Assembly (NCBI RefSeq): GCF_052118925.1
Contig: NZ_JBQKGG010000001.1
Coordinates: 186,001 to 250,000 of the forward strand
Direction: 5' to 3'
DNA: 64,000 nucleotides
Source of the DNA: Lientehia sp934351765
Lineage (GTDB): Bacteria > Bacillota > Clostridia > Lachnospirales > Lachnospiraceae
Shown: positions 25,608 to 34,271 of the stretch, piece by piece
Numbering within the stretch: the first letter of the stretch is position 1
Layout: each line of letters starts with the position of its first letter
The notes under the pieces: generated by a model
Told to the model about the DNA's origin: nothing
What the model saw: only the letters and a program-made list of their open reading frames with translations
The model's database searches: none
Position numbers and translations under genes: made by a program

Positions 25608-26579
25608 CTACAGGATCACCCAGTATAGGAGAAAAGACAGACCGGAAAACAGGATCAGCCCGATCACCGCCGTTCCGTACATGAGTCGGTTTGCCCGCCG
25701 GATATCCTCCGGTTCCACCGGACGGATCGGATCCCCGATGGTCTTCTTTTTATGAAGCACACCAAAATACCAGGCATCGCCCGCAAGCTGAACATCCAGC
25801 GCACCGGCACAGACTGCCTCTGTCTGAGCCGAATTGGGGCTGGCATGATTATACCGGTCCCGCTTAAAGATCCTCCAGGCGTTTTTTCCGTCAAATCCGA
25901 GAATCGCACTTGCCAGGATCATGAAAAGTCCGGACAGTCTTGCCGGAATATAATTAAAAACATCATCCAGGTGGGCCGCCGTTCGACCGAAATACAGATA
26001 TCTGTCATTTTTATAGGCAATCATGGAATCCATGGTATTGACTGCCTTATAAAAAAAGCCCAGCACCGGTCCTCCAAGCGCCAGATAAAGCATGGGCGCG
26101 ATCACACCGTCAGAAGTATTTTCCGCCACGGTCTCCACTGCCGCCCTGGAAACGCCTTCCATGGTCAGGTTCTCTGTATCCCGTCCCACGATCCAGGAGA
26201 CCGCCTTTCTGGATTCCTCCAGATTTCCTTCCTGTAACTTCCGATAGACCCGCATGCTTTCGGTTTTCAACGACCGGGCCGCAAGGATCTGATAACACAT
26301 AAAGCATTCCACTGCAAACCGCAGATACGGGTGGACAAGCCCCGCCAGCCATAAAACTCCCCATGGCACAGCCGCAGAGGCCAGAAGCACCAGAAGCACC
26401 AGAACTGTCCCGCCTGCCCGTTCACCGCCCGGCGTTTTCGGAAACAGCCGCCGGAGCTGTTTTTCCAGAAAGGAAATCCATTTTCCGATCAGTACGACCG
26501 GATGGGGAAGCCAGTGGGGATCCCCGAACAGGGCGTCAAGGACAAAGCCGATGCCCGATGCAAATACTATCGTTTTCAT
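25608..26579 (-). CDS. cbiB: Adenosylcobinamide-phosphate synthase
   Basis: 323 residues, integral membrane protein. It attaches aminopropanol or its phosphate to cobyric acid. Family motifs: DALFGDPHWLPHPVVLIG (about 14-31), ENTSDGVIAPMLYLALGG, and RDRYNHASPNSAQTEA. The start follows the phosphatase stop codon by one base and uses a GGAG site inside that gene, so the two are coupled. Confidence 0.94.
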   Translation of the reverse strand: MKTIVFASGIGFVLDALFGDPHWLPHPVVLIGKWISFLEKQLRRLFPKTPGGERAGGTVLVLLVLLASAAVPWGVLWLAGLVHPYLRFAVECFMCYQILAARSLKTESMRVYRKLQEGNLEESRKAVSWIVGRDTENLTMEGVSRAAVETVAENTSDGVIAPMLYLALGGPVLGFFYKAVNTMDSMIAYKNDRYLYFGRTAAHLDDVFNYIPARLSGLFMILASAILGFDGKNAWRIFKRDRYNHASPNSAQTEAVCAGALDVQLAGDAWYFGVLHKKKTIGDPIRPVEPEDIRRANRLMYGTAVIGLILFSGLSFLLYWVIL

Positions 26580-26580
26580 C

Positions 26581-27180
26581 TTACGGAATGCTCCTGATGT
26601 TCGTTAATTTCTTCTCTCCTGCCTGCCACGCTGCCTCATCAAGGTGCACCAGAAAGCCGCAGCCGTTCCTGGCCTGCCAGTCATAAAAGCTTCCCGCCGG
26701 ATCCCCGTAGGAGGACAGAAGCGCCATGATGCTTCCGCCATGCACTACAAACGCTGCCCGGCCGGTTTTCTCGGAATAAAGCTCCTTAACCGCCGCTTCA
26801 AAGGCTTCTTTCGTTCTCTCTGTAAAGGCTTCCCGCGCTTCTCCGTCCGGCGGTGCCGCTTCTGCTGCCGCATCGATCCAGGCCTGATAATCGGCCCGGC
26901 CGTTCAGTTCCTGATAATTTTTTCCCTCAAAGGCTCCGAAATCCGTTTCCCGAAGCCCGGTCCGCACCCGTTTTTCTGCATCCGGAAACAACAGAACTGC
27001 GGTCTGTCTGGTACGGATGAGATCACTGGTATAAACAATCTCCGCCTCCGGCAGTCCTGCCTGCCAGCGGGTATTCAGCTCTTCGATTCCGGCAGAACAT
27101 AAGGGCTCATCAGTGGTTCCGATATAACGTCCCTCTCCGTTTCCTGCCGTTTTTCCGTGACGGATCAGATATATTTCCAT
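26581..27180 (-). CDS. cobC: Histidine phosphatase, probable alpha-ribazole phosphatase
   Basis: 199 residues of the phosphoglycerate-mutase-like family. The catalytic motif is LIRHGKT (5-11), with the second His in VVHGGSIM (about 145). In this context it most likely removes the 5'-phosphate of alpha-ribazole or of adenosylcobalamin phosphate at the end of the pathway. The specificity is inferred from position between a cobU-like gene and cbiB. Confidence 0.85.
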   Translation of the reverse strand: MEIYLIRHGKTAGNGEGRYIGTTDEPLCSAGIEELNTRWQAGLPEAEIVYTSDLIRTRQTAVLLFPDAEKRVRTGLRETDFGAFEGKNYQELNGRADYQAWIDAAAEAAPPDGEAREAFTERTKEAFEAAVKELYSEKTGRAAFVVHGGSIMALLSSYGDPAGSFYDWQARNGCGFLVHLDEAAWQAGEKKLTNIRSIP

Positions 27181-27207
27181 CGCATCTCCTCTTATGATCC
27201 AAACGTC

Positions 27208-27540
27208 TTATCCCTTGATCTTTACCGGAATTCCGGCCATAACCCGGTAAACCGTATCTGCTTTCTTTGCGATCCCACAGAGGATCCGGCCAGTGATTTC
27301 CCGGTACTGCCGTTCAAAAGCCTCCATGGGCACCACGCCGCAGCCCACCTCATCGGCAGTCAGCACAGACTCCCCGTCAATCTGTCCCCAGAGCGCTGTC
27401 TCCGCCTCATCTCTTGATTTTCCCTCTGCCAGATCGGCCCGGATCCTTTCATGTACATTCAAAAGCAGATGTTCTTCCGCCGCCAGGGTCTTCGCAAAAT
27501 CGGCCTTTCCCTGATAAGCGCCGCCGATGATCAAAATCAT
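27208..27540 (-). CDS. Short CobU-like protein lacking the middle of CobU
   Basis: 110 residues against about 180 for CobU. Residues 1-20 keep a P-loop-like start (IIGGAYQGKADFAKTLA; the usual final Ser is Ala). Residues 58-109 keep the CobU C-terminal part with a canonical DEVGCGVVP motif and the ending AGIPVKIKG. The segment with the guanylylated His and the middle helices is missing. A strong AGGAG site and intact frame argue against decay. The full-length CobU at 28356-28907 has a degenerate form of the very motif kept here, so the two may act together or divide labour (inference). Confidence 0.8.
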   Translation of the reverse strand: MILIIGGAYQGKADFAKTLAAEEHLLLNVHERIRADLAEGKSRDEAETALWGQIDGESVLTADEVGCGVVPMEAFERQYREITGRILCGIAKKADTVYRVMAGIPVKIKG

Positions 27541-27555
27541 AATAGCTGTTCTCCT

Positions 27556-27570
27556 ATTCTATCATAGAAT
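27556..27570. promoter_or_regulatory. Palindrome before the short cobU-like gene
   Basis: ATTCTAT-C-ATAGAAT is a perfect 7+7 palindrome about 16 bases upstream of the start codon and next to its AGGAGA site. It could be an operator or an RNA hairpin limiting translation. No clear promoter accompanies it. Confidence 0.35.
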
Positions 27571-27606
27571 GTCTGCGGTGTATAGATTGAGTTATTCGCC
27601 CCTCGG

Positions 27607-28359
27607 TTAAAGCATTCCTGCCAACGCCACCGCCAGCGCCATACACAGTTCACAGATCTGTAAAAACCACCCGGCCAGATCCCCGGTGATCCCGCCAAAT
27701 TCTTTATAGGAGCGGTAGCGGTAATAAACGAACACCAGCAGTCCTGCGAGGACGGCAAACAGTCCTGCTTTCCAGTTTAAGACGATCATGCCGGCCGCGG
27801 AAAAAATCAGGTATAAGACCAGAAGCACTCTGGTCACGATGCGCTCCGCACTGCTGGAAAAGGTTGCAAGAAGCCCGTCCTTTCGGGCATTTTTAAAGGT
27901 GACAACCGAAAGCCCGGAAAGGCTTCTGGAAAATACAAAGGACAGGGCCATGACCGGAAGGAGTGTCTCTGGTATGGCGCTCCAGATCCCAAGATCAGCA
28001 ACCAGATAGATTCCGCAGAAGATAATGGCAAAGGCTCCGGTATGGGAATCCTTTAAAATCTCCAGCTTTTTCTCTCTGGTCTGGTAGGAGGATAACGCAT
28101 CGGTAGTATCAAGAAAGCCGTCCATATGGATCCCGCCGGTGATCAGAAGCGGGATCAGCGTAAAGCCTGCCGACCGGAATAAATCCGGTGCCTCCAGGGT
28201 TTTACAGAGAAGGCCGAATCCCCACAGGAAAAGCCCGATCACCGCACCGATCAGCGGAAAAAACACCATCACATATTTCATTTTTTCCCTGCTCCAGTCC
28301 GCCCGCGGCATGGGGATCTTGGAATACATGGCAAAGGCCAGCAAAAACGAGTTGATCAT
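27607..28359 (-). CDS. cobS: Adenosylcobinamide-GDP ribazoletransferase (cobalamin synthase)
   Basis: 250 residues, integral membrane. It joins adenosylcobinamide-GDP with alpha-ribazole (phosphate). The family motifs FFPLIGAVIGL near 33-43 and GGIHMDGFLDTTDALSS (about 75-91, acidic metal site) are present. The start overlaps cobU by four bases and has GGGAGG. It lies downstream of cobT and cobU, completing the nucleotide-loop module. Confidence 0.94.
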   Translation of the reverse strand: MINSFLLAFAMYSKIPMPRADWSREKMKYVMVFFPLIGAVIGLFLWGFGLLCKTLEAPDLFRSAGFTLIPLLITGGIHMDGFLDTTDALSSYQTREKKLEILKDSHTGAFAIIFCGIYLVADLGIWSAIPETLLPVMALSFVFSRSLSGLSVVTFKNARKDGLLATFSSSAERIVTRVLLVLYLIFSAAGMIVLNWKAGLFAVLAGLLVFVYYRYRSYKEFGGITGDLAGWFLQICELCMALAVALAGML

Positions 28360-28907
28360 TGTGTACCTCCCTGTGCGTTAAACGCCTTATAGATCACCGG
28401 GATTCCGTAAACCACTTCCACAAAGCCGTCGGAAAGACCGGCAAGGCCGCGGTTGATATCCCCCAGGATCTTCTGATAATTTCTGGTCTCCCGTTCATAT
28501 AACGTCCCGTCGGAGCTGATCTCATTGGTCACAATGACCAGATTGTCCAGCTGTTTATACAGATGCCGGACCCCCGCGAGGATCTCCGGTACCGTATCTG
28601 CACCTGCACCGTTTTCCATAAAGCATTCATTTGCCGCCAGGTTGGACATACACTCCAGAAGAGCCGAACGGCAGCCCTCCGGAAGCATCAGCTGCTTCAG
28701 TCCCGTATAGCATTCCACCGTGGTAAAGCCCTTGTTCTTCCGCATTTCCCGATGGCGGTCAATACGCTTAAAGCTTTCTTTATCGTAGGGATACATGGTA
28801 GCAATATAGGCCCGCCCGCCATGGCGCTTCCCATCCAGGGAAAGCAGGAGATTTTCACTGTATTCCGACTTCCCGCTTCCGCTGCCGCCGGTCACCGTAA
28901 CCAACAT
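28356..28907 (-). CDS. cobU: Adenosylcobinamide kinase/guanylyltransferase, atypical third motif
   Basis: 183 residues, normal length. The P-loop GGSGSGKS (7-14) and His52 in DRHREMR (the guanylylated position in known CobU) are intact, as is ECMSNLAANECF. The C-terminal motif that normally reads like TNEVGxGxVP is altered to TNEISSDGTLY. That intact motif occurs instead in the short CobU-like protein three genes along. The enzyme phosphorylates adenosylcobinamide and then transfers GMP. Its start has GGAGG. Confidence 0.9.
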   Translation of the reverse strand: MLVTVTGGSGSGKSEYSENLLLSLDGKRHGGRAYIATMYPYDKESFKRIDRHREMRKNKGFTTVECYTGLKQLMLPEGCRSALLECMSNLAANECFMENGAGADTVPEILAGVRHLYKQLDNLVIVTNEISSDGTLYERETRNYQKILGDINRGLAGLSDGFVEVVYGIPVIYKAFNAQGGTQ

Positions 28908-28922
28908 AATCCTGTTCCTCCA

Positions 28923-30077
28923 TTACAAGGGTTTGTACTGTTCCACCTGAATATCCTCAAAGGTTGCCATTTTTTCATAAACGGTAAAGCCCATGTCCAG
29001 TACCGGCAGCGATGCCACTGCTCCGGTCCCTTCCCCGAGACACATCTCGCAGCAGAGCATGGGAGAAAGTCCCAGCGTATCCAGTACCAGCTTTCCGGCC
29101 GGTTCCTTTGACACATGGCTGGCAATCATGAAATCAACTGCCGCCGGAAGAATTTCTTTCGCCAGAAGGGCCGCTGTACTGGAGATGAATCCGTCAATGA
29201 GCACGGGAATCCGATAAACCGCACCGCCTAAAAAGACACCCGTCAGTCCGGCAATGTCATAGCCGCCCACATGGCGAAGGATTTCCAGCGGATCGGTCAT
29301 TTCTTTTGCATATCGGTCAAGGGCCTCCTCAATGACACGGATCTTGGTCTTTAAGCCTTCATTGGAAAGCCCCGCACCTTTTCCGGTCATCTTCTCCACA
29401 GGCTCCTTTAAAAGCGCCGCCGCAACGGCACTGGAGGTTGTCGTATTTCCGATCCCCATCTCGCCGGTGGCAAGGATCTCATATCCCTGGCGTTTTAAAT
29501 TTCCGGCCAGCTCCATACCAACCAGGATCGCCCGGAGCGTCTCCTCCTTTGTCATGGCAGGCTCCCTGGCAAAATTTCTGGTGGCTCGGCGGATCTTTCT
29601 GGAAAGCAGTGTACGGTAAGGCACCGGTTCCTCCTCTTCGGGAACACCGGTCAGAATCTCTCCCTCCGTTACCATGCCGATATCTACCGGAAACACCTTC
29701 ACGCCGGCCACATCAGACATGACCGCTACCGACGATGCGTCCGCTGCCATATTCTGTGCAACCGCCGCCGTTACCTCCCAGCCGGTCTGGGTAACGCCCT
29801 CCGCTACCACGCCGTTGTCTGCACACATAGCGATCAGCGCCCGTTTTTTTATCGATGGTCTTGCCGTCTCCTGAATTCCGGCAATTTTTACCAGATTTTT
29901 TTCCAGAAGCCCCAGACTGCGTAAGGGCTTTCCGATGTTGTCCCAACGCTTCCAGGCAAGATCCATGGTTTCCTGATTTAACGGCCGGACTGTGGACAGG
30001 CGGCTGTGAAGCCGTTCCTCCAGTACCGCAGGCTCTTTGTTCTCCGCTTCGTTTTCCATGTGTGTTTCCCGTGTCAT
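28923..30077 (-). CDS. cobT: Nicotinate-nucleotide-dimethylbenzimidazole phosphoribosyltransferase
   Basis: 384 residues. It activates the lower-ligand base to the alpha-riboside phosphate. The catalytic glutamate motif is CLGEGTGAVASLP, and GEMGIGNTTTSSAVAAALL marks the substrate loop. The open frame extends to 30089, but GGAGG lies just before the ATG at 30077. The first 30 residues before the conserved domain are extra and charged. No bza genes for making dimethylbenzimidazole are in the window, so the lower base may come from outside or be another base. Confidence 0.93.
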   Translation of the reverse strand: MTRETHMENEAENKEPAVLEERLHSRLSTVRPLNQETMDLAWKRWDNIGKPLRSLGLLEKNLVKIAGIQETARPSIKKRALIAMCADNGVVAEGVTQTGWEVTAAVAQNMAADASSVAVMSDVAGVKVFPVDIGMVTEGEILTGVPEEEEPVPYRTLLSRKIRRATRNFAREPAMTKEETLRAILVGMELAGNLKRQGYEILATGEMGIGNTTTSSAVAAALLKEPVEKMTGKGAGLSNEGLKTKIRVIEEALDRYAKEMTDPLEILRHVGGYDIAGLTGVFLGGAVYRIPVLIDGFISSTAALLAKEILPAAVDFMIASHVSKEPAGKLVLDTLGLSPMLCCEMCLGEGTGAVASLPVLDMGFTVYEKMATFEDIQVEQYKPL

Positions 30078-30120
30078 ATCTGCCTCCATAAGACCATGTT
30101 CTTCTTGTATATCTATATCG

Positions 30121-31527
30121 TTATCGTACTCTTTCTGCCATCCTTCCGGTCCCGCCGCCTGCTTCCCGCTGTCTGCGGTAGTTCAGACAGGCGGAAAGAT
30201 AGTGCTCTGCCGCCGACGGATTTCCGTAATAATATATATGTGGGAAACCCGCCAGAAGCGTTCCGCGGTTTACCATACAGTGCCAGCTTCTTGTACCCGC
30301 AGGCTTTTTCGCCAGAAACGCCGTTCCGTTTTCCGTGCAGTCCCAGTAATGGAACTCATGGGCCGGAAGCTTCGTTCCCGCCGGCCCGAGCAGACTGTCT
30401 TCCCCGGCAGTTAATGTCACATAACCGAAGCGGGACAGCTTCGGTGTCCGAAAGCCCTCTGCCTTCAACACACCGGCCATGGGCCAGTGCGTTCCGTGTT
30501 CGTCCTCCAGCGTTTCCTGAAGATACAGAAACCCTCCGCACTCGGCCAGTGTGGGAAGCCCGGCTTCAATCGCCTGCTTCACCGACCGGCGCATGGCCTG
30601 GTTCTCCGACAACTCTCCTGCATAAATCTCCGGATAACCGCCTCCAAGAAGCAGACCGTCCACTTCCGGAATTTCCCGATCACGCAGAGGACTGAAGGAC
30701 ACCAGCTCTGCTCCCAGATCGGTAAGAAGCCTCAGATTATCGGCATAATAAAAATCAAAGGCTTCATCTCTTGCCACCGCGATTTTCACCGGATAGGTCT
30801 TTCCGGAAAGCTCCGGAGCCCGTCCATAAAGCGCAGGTGCCGTTTTTGCCAGCTCATACAGTCCGTCAAGATCCAGCGTTTCCTCCAGAACGGCTGCCAG
30901 CTTGTCCAGCCGTTCCCTTAGATCCGCGATCTCCTCCGGGCGCTTTAACCCAAGATGACGGCTTTCCAGCACACAGTCCGTGAGACGGGGCACATAGCCG
31001 TACACCGTTACCGAAAGCTCCTCTTCGATGATCTCCTTTAACCGGGGATAGATCATGGGAGACACCTGATTCAGGATCACACCGCGTATCTGCTTCTTTG
31101 GCTCATAGTCCAGAAATCCCCTGATCAGCGGCACCATGGAAAGACTCATGCCCTTTCCGTTTACGATAAGCACCGACGGGGTATCCGTCCATGCCGCCAC
31201 CTGGCTGGTGCTGGCATCCATGCTTATGCCTCCAAGCCCGTCAAAATATCCCATGACGCCCTCGATCACCGAAAGCTCCGAACCCTCCGCACCGCGTTCA
31301 AGCAGATACCGGAGAGTTTCCCGATCCGTAAAAAAGCTGTCCAGGTTCCTGGATTCCAGGCCCAGCACACTGCGATGGAACATGGGATCGATATAATCCG
31401 GCCCGCATTTAAACGAGGTAAGGGCCATGCCCCGCTTCTGAAACGCCGCCAGGATCCCGCAGGTTAACAGGGTCTTTCCGCTTCCGCTTCCGGCCGCACC
31501 CAGAAGGAATCTCGGTGTCCCGCTCAT
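30121..31527 (-). CDS. cbiA: Cobyrinate a,c-diamide synthase
   Basis: 468 residues. The N-terminal ATP-binding domain has the P-loop LGAAGSGSGKTLLTCG (about 8-23). The C-terminal glutamine amidotransferase domain carries LLLGGGYPEIYAGEL and the nucleophile in LPTLAECGGFLYL. It amidates carboxylates a and c. The start overlaps the preceding fusion gene by ATGA, so translation is coupled. Confidence 0.95.
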   Translation of the reverse strand: MSGTPRFLLGAAGSGSGKTLLTCGILAAFQKRGMALTSFKCGPDYIDPMFHRSVLGLESRNLDSFFTDRETLRYLLERGAEGSELSVIEGVMGYFDGLGGISMDASTSQVAAWTDTPSVLIVNGKGMSLSMVPLIRGFLDYEPKKQIRGVILNQVSPMIYPRLKEIIEEELSVTVYGYVPRLTDCVLESRHLGLKRPEEIADLRERLDKLAAVLEETLDLDGLYELAKTAPALYGRAPELSGKTYPVKIAVARDEAFDFYYADNLRLLTDLGAELVSFSPLRDREIPEVDGLLLGGGYPEIYAGELSENQAMRRSVKQAIEAGLPTLAECGGFLYLQETLEDEHGTHWPMAGVLKAEGFRTPKLSRFGYVTLTAGEDSLLGPAGTKLPAHEFHYWDCTENGTAFLAKKPAGTRSWHCMVNRGTLLAGFPHIYYYGNPSAAEHYLSACLNYRRQREAGGGTGRMAERVR

Positions 31528-33512
31528 TGGATCTCCTCACTTCCGGTAAAGCTGATGATATAGACCGGATTCATGCCCATCATCATCTCATAGGATCCCA
31601 GCTGCTTCCCGCGCGCCGCCATAACCTGCGAAACCGAAAGGTCTGTGACGGGAAGCTCCCTCACCAGTGTCATGGTCTCCGCCACGGTTTCCAGAGCAAT
31701 GGCATTGACGACCACCCTTGCCGCCGGATTTTTATGAAATACCAGTTCCAGGATCTCCCGCATATTTCCGGCCGATCCGCCGATGAACACATGAGTCGGT
31801 GCCGGGAGCTCCTCCATAGCCTCCGGTGCCAGCCCGGCAATGACCTCCAGATTGGACACCCCGAATTTCCGTTTATTTTTTTCAATCAGCGCCACTGCCT
31901 CCGGCTTCCGCTCGATGGCATAAACCATCCCCTCTGCCGCCTGTCTGGCCGCTTCCACCGAAACAGATCCTGTTCCGGCTCCCACATCATAAACGATCGA
32001 ATCCCGTTTCAGCTCCAGCCTGGATAAGGATACGGCCCGCACCTCAAACTTGGTCATGGGAACCTGATCCCGCAAAAACTCCTCATCGGGAATTCCGTGG
32101 GTTACGATTTCCTGCCCGCCGTCCGGATTTTCCAATAACAGCACAGCCAGAGGTGCAAAGGTTTTGTCTTTCAGCTCCTCTGCCGTTCCGGATGTAATCC
32201 GCTCGTCCTCATAGGAAAGATTTTCGCCCACCGTGAGACGGATCTTCTCCAGCCCATACTCCTGTAATTCCCGGCAAAGCTCTGCCACACTTCCGGCGCC
32301 GCCGAGGAGCGTCAGCACTTTTTTCTGCTCCCGTACGGCACGGATCAGATTTTCCCGCCGGCCGTGAATGCTCATGAGCCTTGCATCGTCCCAGGAAATG
32401 CAAAGGCGGTCTGCCAGATAAATGAGCGATGAAATACCGGGAAGACAATGGATGGTCCAGTTCTGTTTTTTCAAAAGGGGAACCAGTGTCTTGGCCCCAC
32501 TGTAAAAGCCAAGATCACCGGAAAATGCCACGGCGATCCTCCGGTACTGTGGATGCTTTATGATCCAGTCCAGGATCTCCTGATTCTTATAGGAAGCAAA
32601 GGATGGCTTTCCATAAGAATCCAGAGCCTCCACCATGCGCCCTGCTCCGACCACGGCATCACACTCCCGAAACGCCTGATCTGCCTCGCCGGTCATCAGT
32701 GCCTTTGATCCGGTTCCGATGGAAACAAGCTCGATGATCCGTGGAAGCTCTTTTCCGGCTTCCTTAAGAAGCTCCGAAAGCACCGCCTCAAAGGACTCTC
32801 CCTGCACCTCCTCCGGCCGTCCCACCACAAGAACTCTGGCTCCCGCCTGCTTTGCCGCCCGGATCTTCTCTCCGTAGCCGCCCGCCTTTCCGGAGGCCTT
32901 TGTTACCAGCCAGGAAATCCCGAACTGCTTCATGGTCGCCGTATTCATCTCTTCGGAAAAAGGTCCCTGCATACAGATCAGGTTCCGTCCGACAAAGCCA
33001 AGGCTCGTTCCGATCCGGACCGATTCCTCCGTGGAAAGAACACGGGCAAAGACACGCTCCTTATAATCCGGAAGCGCCGTATACGCGGAAAGCTCCTTGC
33101 TTCCGGTGGATGCAAGAATTTTCCCCGTTGTATGCTCCAGATATGAAACGGCTTCCTTTACGGAATCCACAAACACCGTATCCTCCGAAAGCTCCACCTG
33201 CTCCTGTTCCCGCAAAAGCCGCCGGTAAGAAAGACCGGCCAGCTCCGCCGCCTTCCGGATATTGGCTGAAACCTCCACCGCATAGGGGTGGGTCGCATCG
33301 ATGACCGTATGGAAAGCCTGCTCCTTCATAAGCACCTCCATCTCCGCCTCCGAAAGCCTTCCGGCATGATGTCTGGCAAACTGTCCCTCAGGCAGAAGTG
33401 TCTCTCCGTATTCCGTTGCCACGCAGACAAGGGACGGGATCTCCGCCTCCGAAAGACACTCTGCCAGACGGCGTCCCTCCGTTGTTCCCGCAAAAATCAG
33501 AACCTGTTCCAT
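31524..33512 (-). CDS. cbiJET: Trifunctional CbiJ-CbiE-CbiT fusion
   Basis: 662 residues in three parts. Residues 1-250 are cobalt-precorrin-6A reductase (VLIFAGTTEGRRLAECL at the start, DATHPYAVEVSANIR at about 72-86). Residues 259-460 are the C5 methyltransferase CbiE (VSIGTGSKALMTGEA, AFSGDLGFYSGAK). Residues 465-655 are the C15 methyltransferase/decarboxylase CbiT with an SAM motif VYDVGAGTGSVSVEAA and HVFIGGSAGNMREIL. CbiE-CbiT fusion equals CobL; the added reductase makes three consecutive steps available in one chain. The start follows GAGGG. Confidence 0.92.
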   Translation of the reverse strand: MEQVLIFAGTTEGRRLAECLSEAEIPSLVCVATEYGETLLPEGQFARHHAGRLSEAEMEVLMKEQAFHTVIDATHPYAVEVSANIRKAAELAGLSYRRLLREQEQVELSEDTVFVDSVKEAVSYLEHTTGKILASTGSKELSAYTALPDYKERVFARVLSTEESVRIGTSLGFVGRNLICMQGPFSEEMNTATMKQFGISWLVTKASGKAGGYGEKIRAAKQAGARVLVVGRPEEVQGESFEAVLSELLKEAGKELPRIIELVSIGTGSKALMTGEADQAFRECDAVVGAGRMVEALDSYGKPSFASYKNQEILDWIIKHPQYRRIAVAFSGDLGFYSGAKTLVPLLKKQNWTIHCLPGISSLIYLADRLCISWDDARLMSIHGRRENLIRAVREQKKVLTLLGGAGSVAELCRELQEYGLEKIRLTVGENLSYEDERITSGTAEELKDKTFAPLAVLLLENPDGGQEIVTHGIPDEEFLRDQVPMTKFEVRAVSLSRLELKRDSIVYDVGAGTGSVSVEAARQAAEGMVYAIERKPEAVALIEKNKRKFGVSNLEVIAGLAPEAMEELPAPTHVFIGGSAGNMREILELVFHKNPAARVVVNAIALETVAETMTLVRELPVTDLSVSQVMAARGKQLGSYEMMMGMNPVYIISFTGSEEIQ

Positions 33513-33527
33513 GGTTATCCCTCTTCT

Positions 33528-34271
33528 TTATTCTTTTTCGCCAGGTACCCGGTAGCCTCTCGGCGTTACCATTTTTCCGTCCAGATTCTTCGTCTGGGAG
33601 TTGCCGATCCAGACGGTGGTAAACATATCCACCTGAGTATCCCGAAGCTCTCCCAGGGTCAGGACATGGCCTTCCTCACCGTCCCGTCCGATATTTTTCA
33701 CATACCCGCAGACAGTCTCCGGACTCTGATGCTTCAGAACCAGGTCGCAGGCTCGCTGTAAATAGTCGTGACGCTTTTTACTGGACGGATTATACAGGCA
33801 GATGATCAGATCTGCCTCCGCTGCATTGGACACCCGCTTTTCGATCTTCTCCCAGGGAGTCAAAAGATCACTTAAACTGATGACTGCAAAATCATGGATC
33901 AGAGGTGCTCCGAGCACCGCCGCGCCGCTGATGGCCGCCGTCAGTCCGCCGATCAGCTTCAGCTCCACCTCCGGATAACGTGTGCCGATCTCATACATCA
34001 GTCCGGTCATGCCGTAAACACCAGCATCTCCGCTGCAGATCATGGCAACCGTCTGTCCCTTCATGGCCTCCTCAAAGGCCAGCTCACACCGCTTTACCTC
34101 CTGGCGCATGGGCGTGGTCAAAAAGACCTTTCCGGGGAAATGCTCCTTCACCAGATCTACATAGACCGTATAGCCGACGATCACATCACATTCCCGCAGG
34201 GCCTCTGCTGCCTCAATGGTCATTTTTTCATAGGCGCCCGGCCCGATTCCAATTACATAGATTTTATTCAA
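33528..34271 (-). CDS. cbiH: Cobalt-precorrin-3B C17-methyltransferase
   Basis: 247 residues of the tetrapyrrole methylase family. The N-terminal loop GIGPGAYEKMT and the block ICSGDAGVYGMTGLMYE are typical; LIICLYNPSSKKR is a CbiH hallmark. It methylates C-17 and drives ring contraction. The start codon is probably TTG (34271-34269) with AAAGGAG seven bases upstream; it overlaps the cbiG end by eight bases. Confidence 0.94.
   Translation of the reverse strand: MNKIYVIGIGPGAYEKMTIEAAEALRECDVIVGYTVYVDLVKEHFPGKVFLTTPMRQEVKRCELAFEEAMKGQTVAMICSGDAGVYGMTGLMYEIGTRYPEVELKLIGGLTAAISGAAVLGAPLIHDFAVISLSDLLTPWEKIEKRVSNAAEADLIICLYNPSSKKRHDYLQRACDLVLKHQSPETVCGYVKNIGRDGEEGHVLTLGELRDTQVDMFTTVWIGNSQTKNLDGKMVTPRGYRVPGEKE

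Noticed and set aside
27208..27540. Short cobU as a pseudogene
   Set aside because: The frame is intact, the start site is strong and the retained C-terminal motif is canonical, so a functional small protein is more likely.
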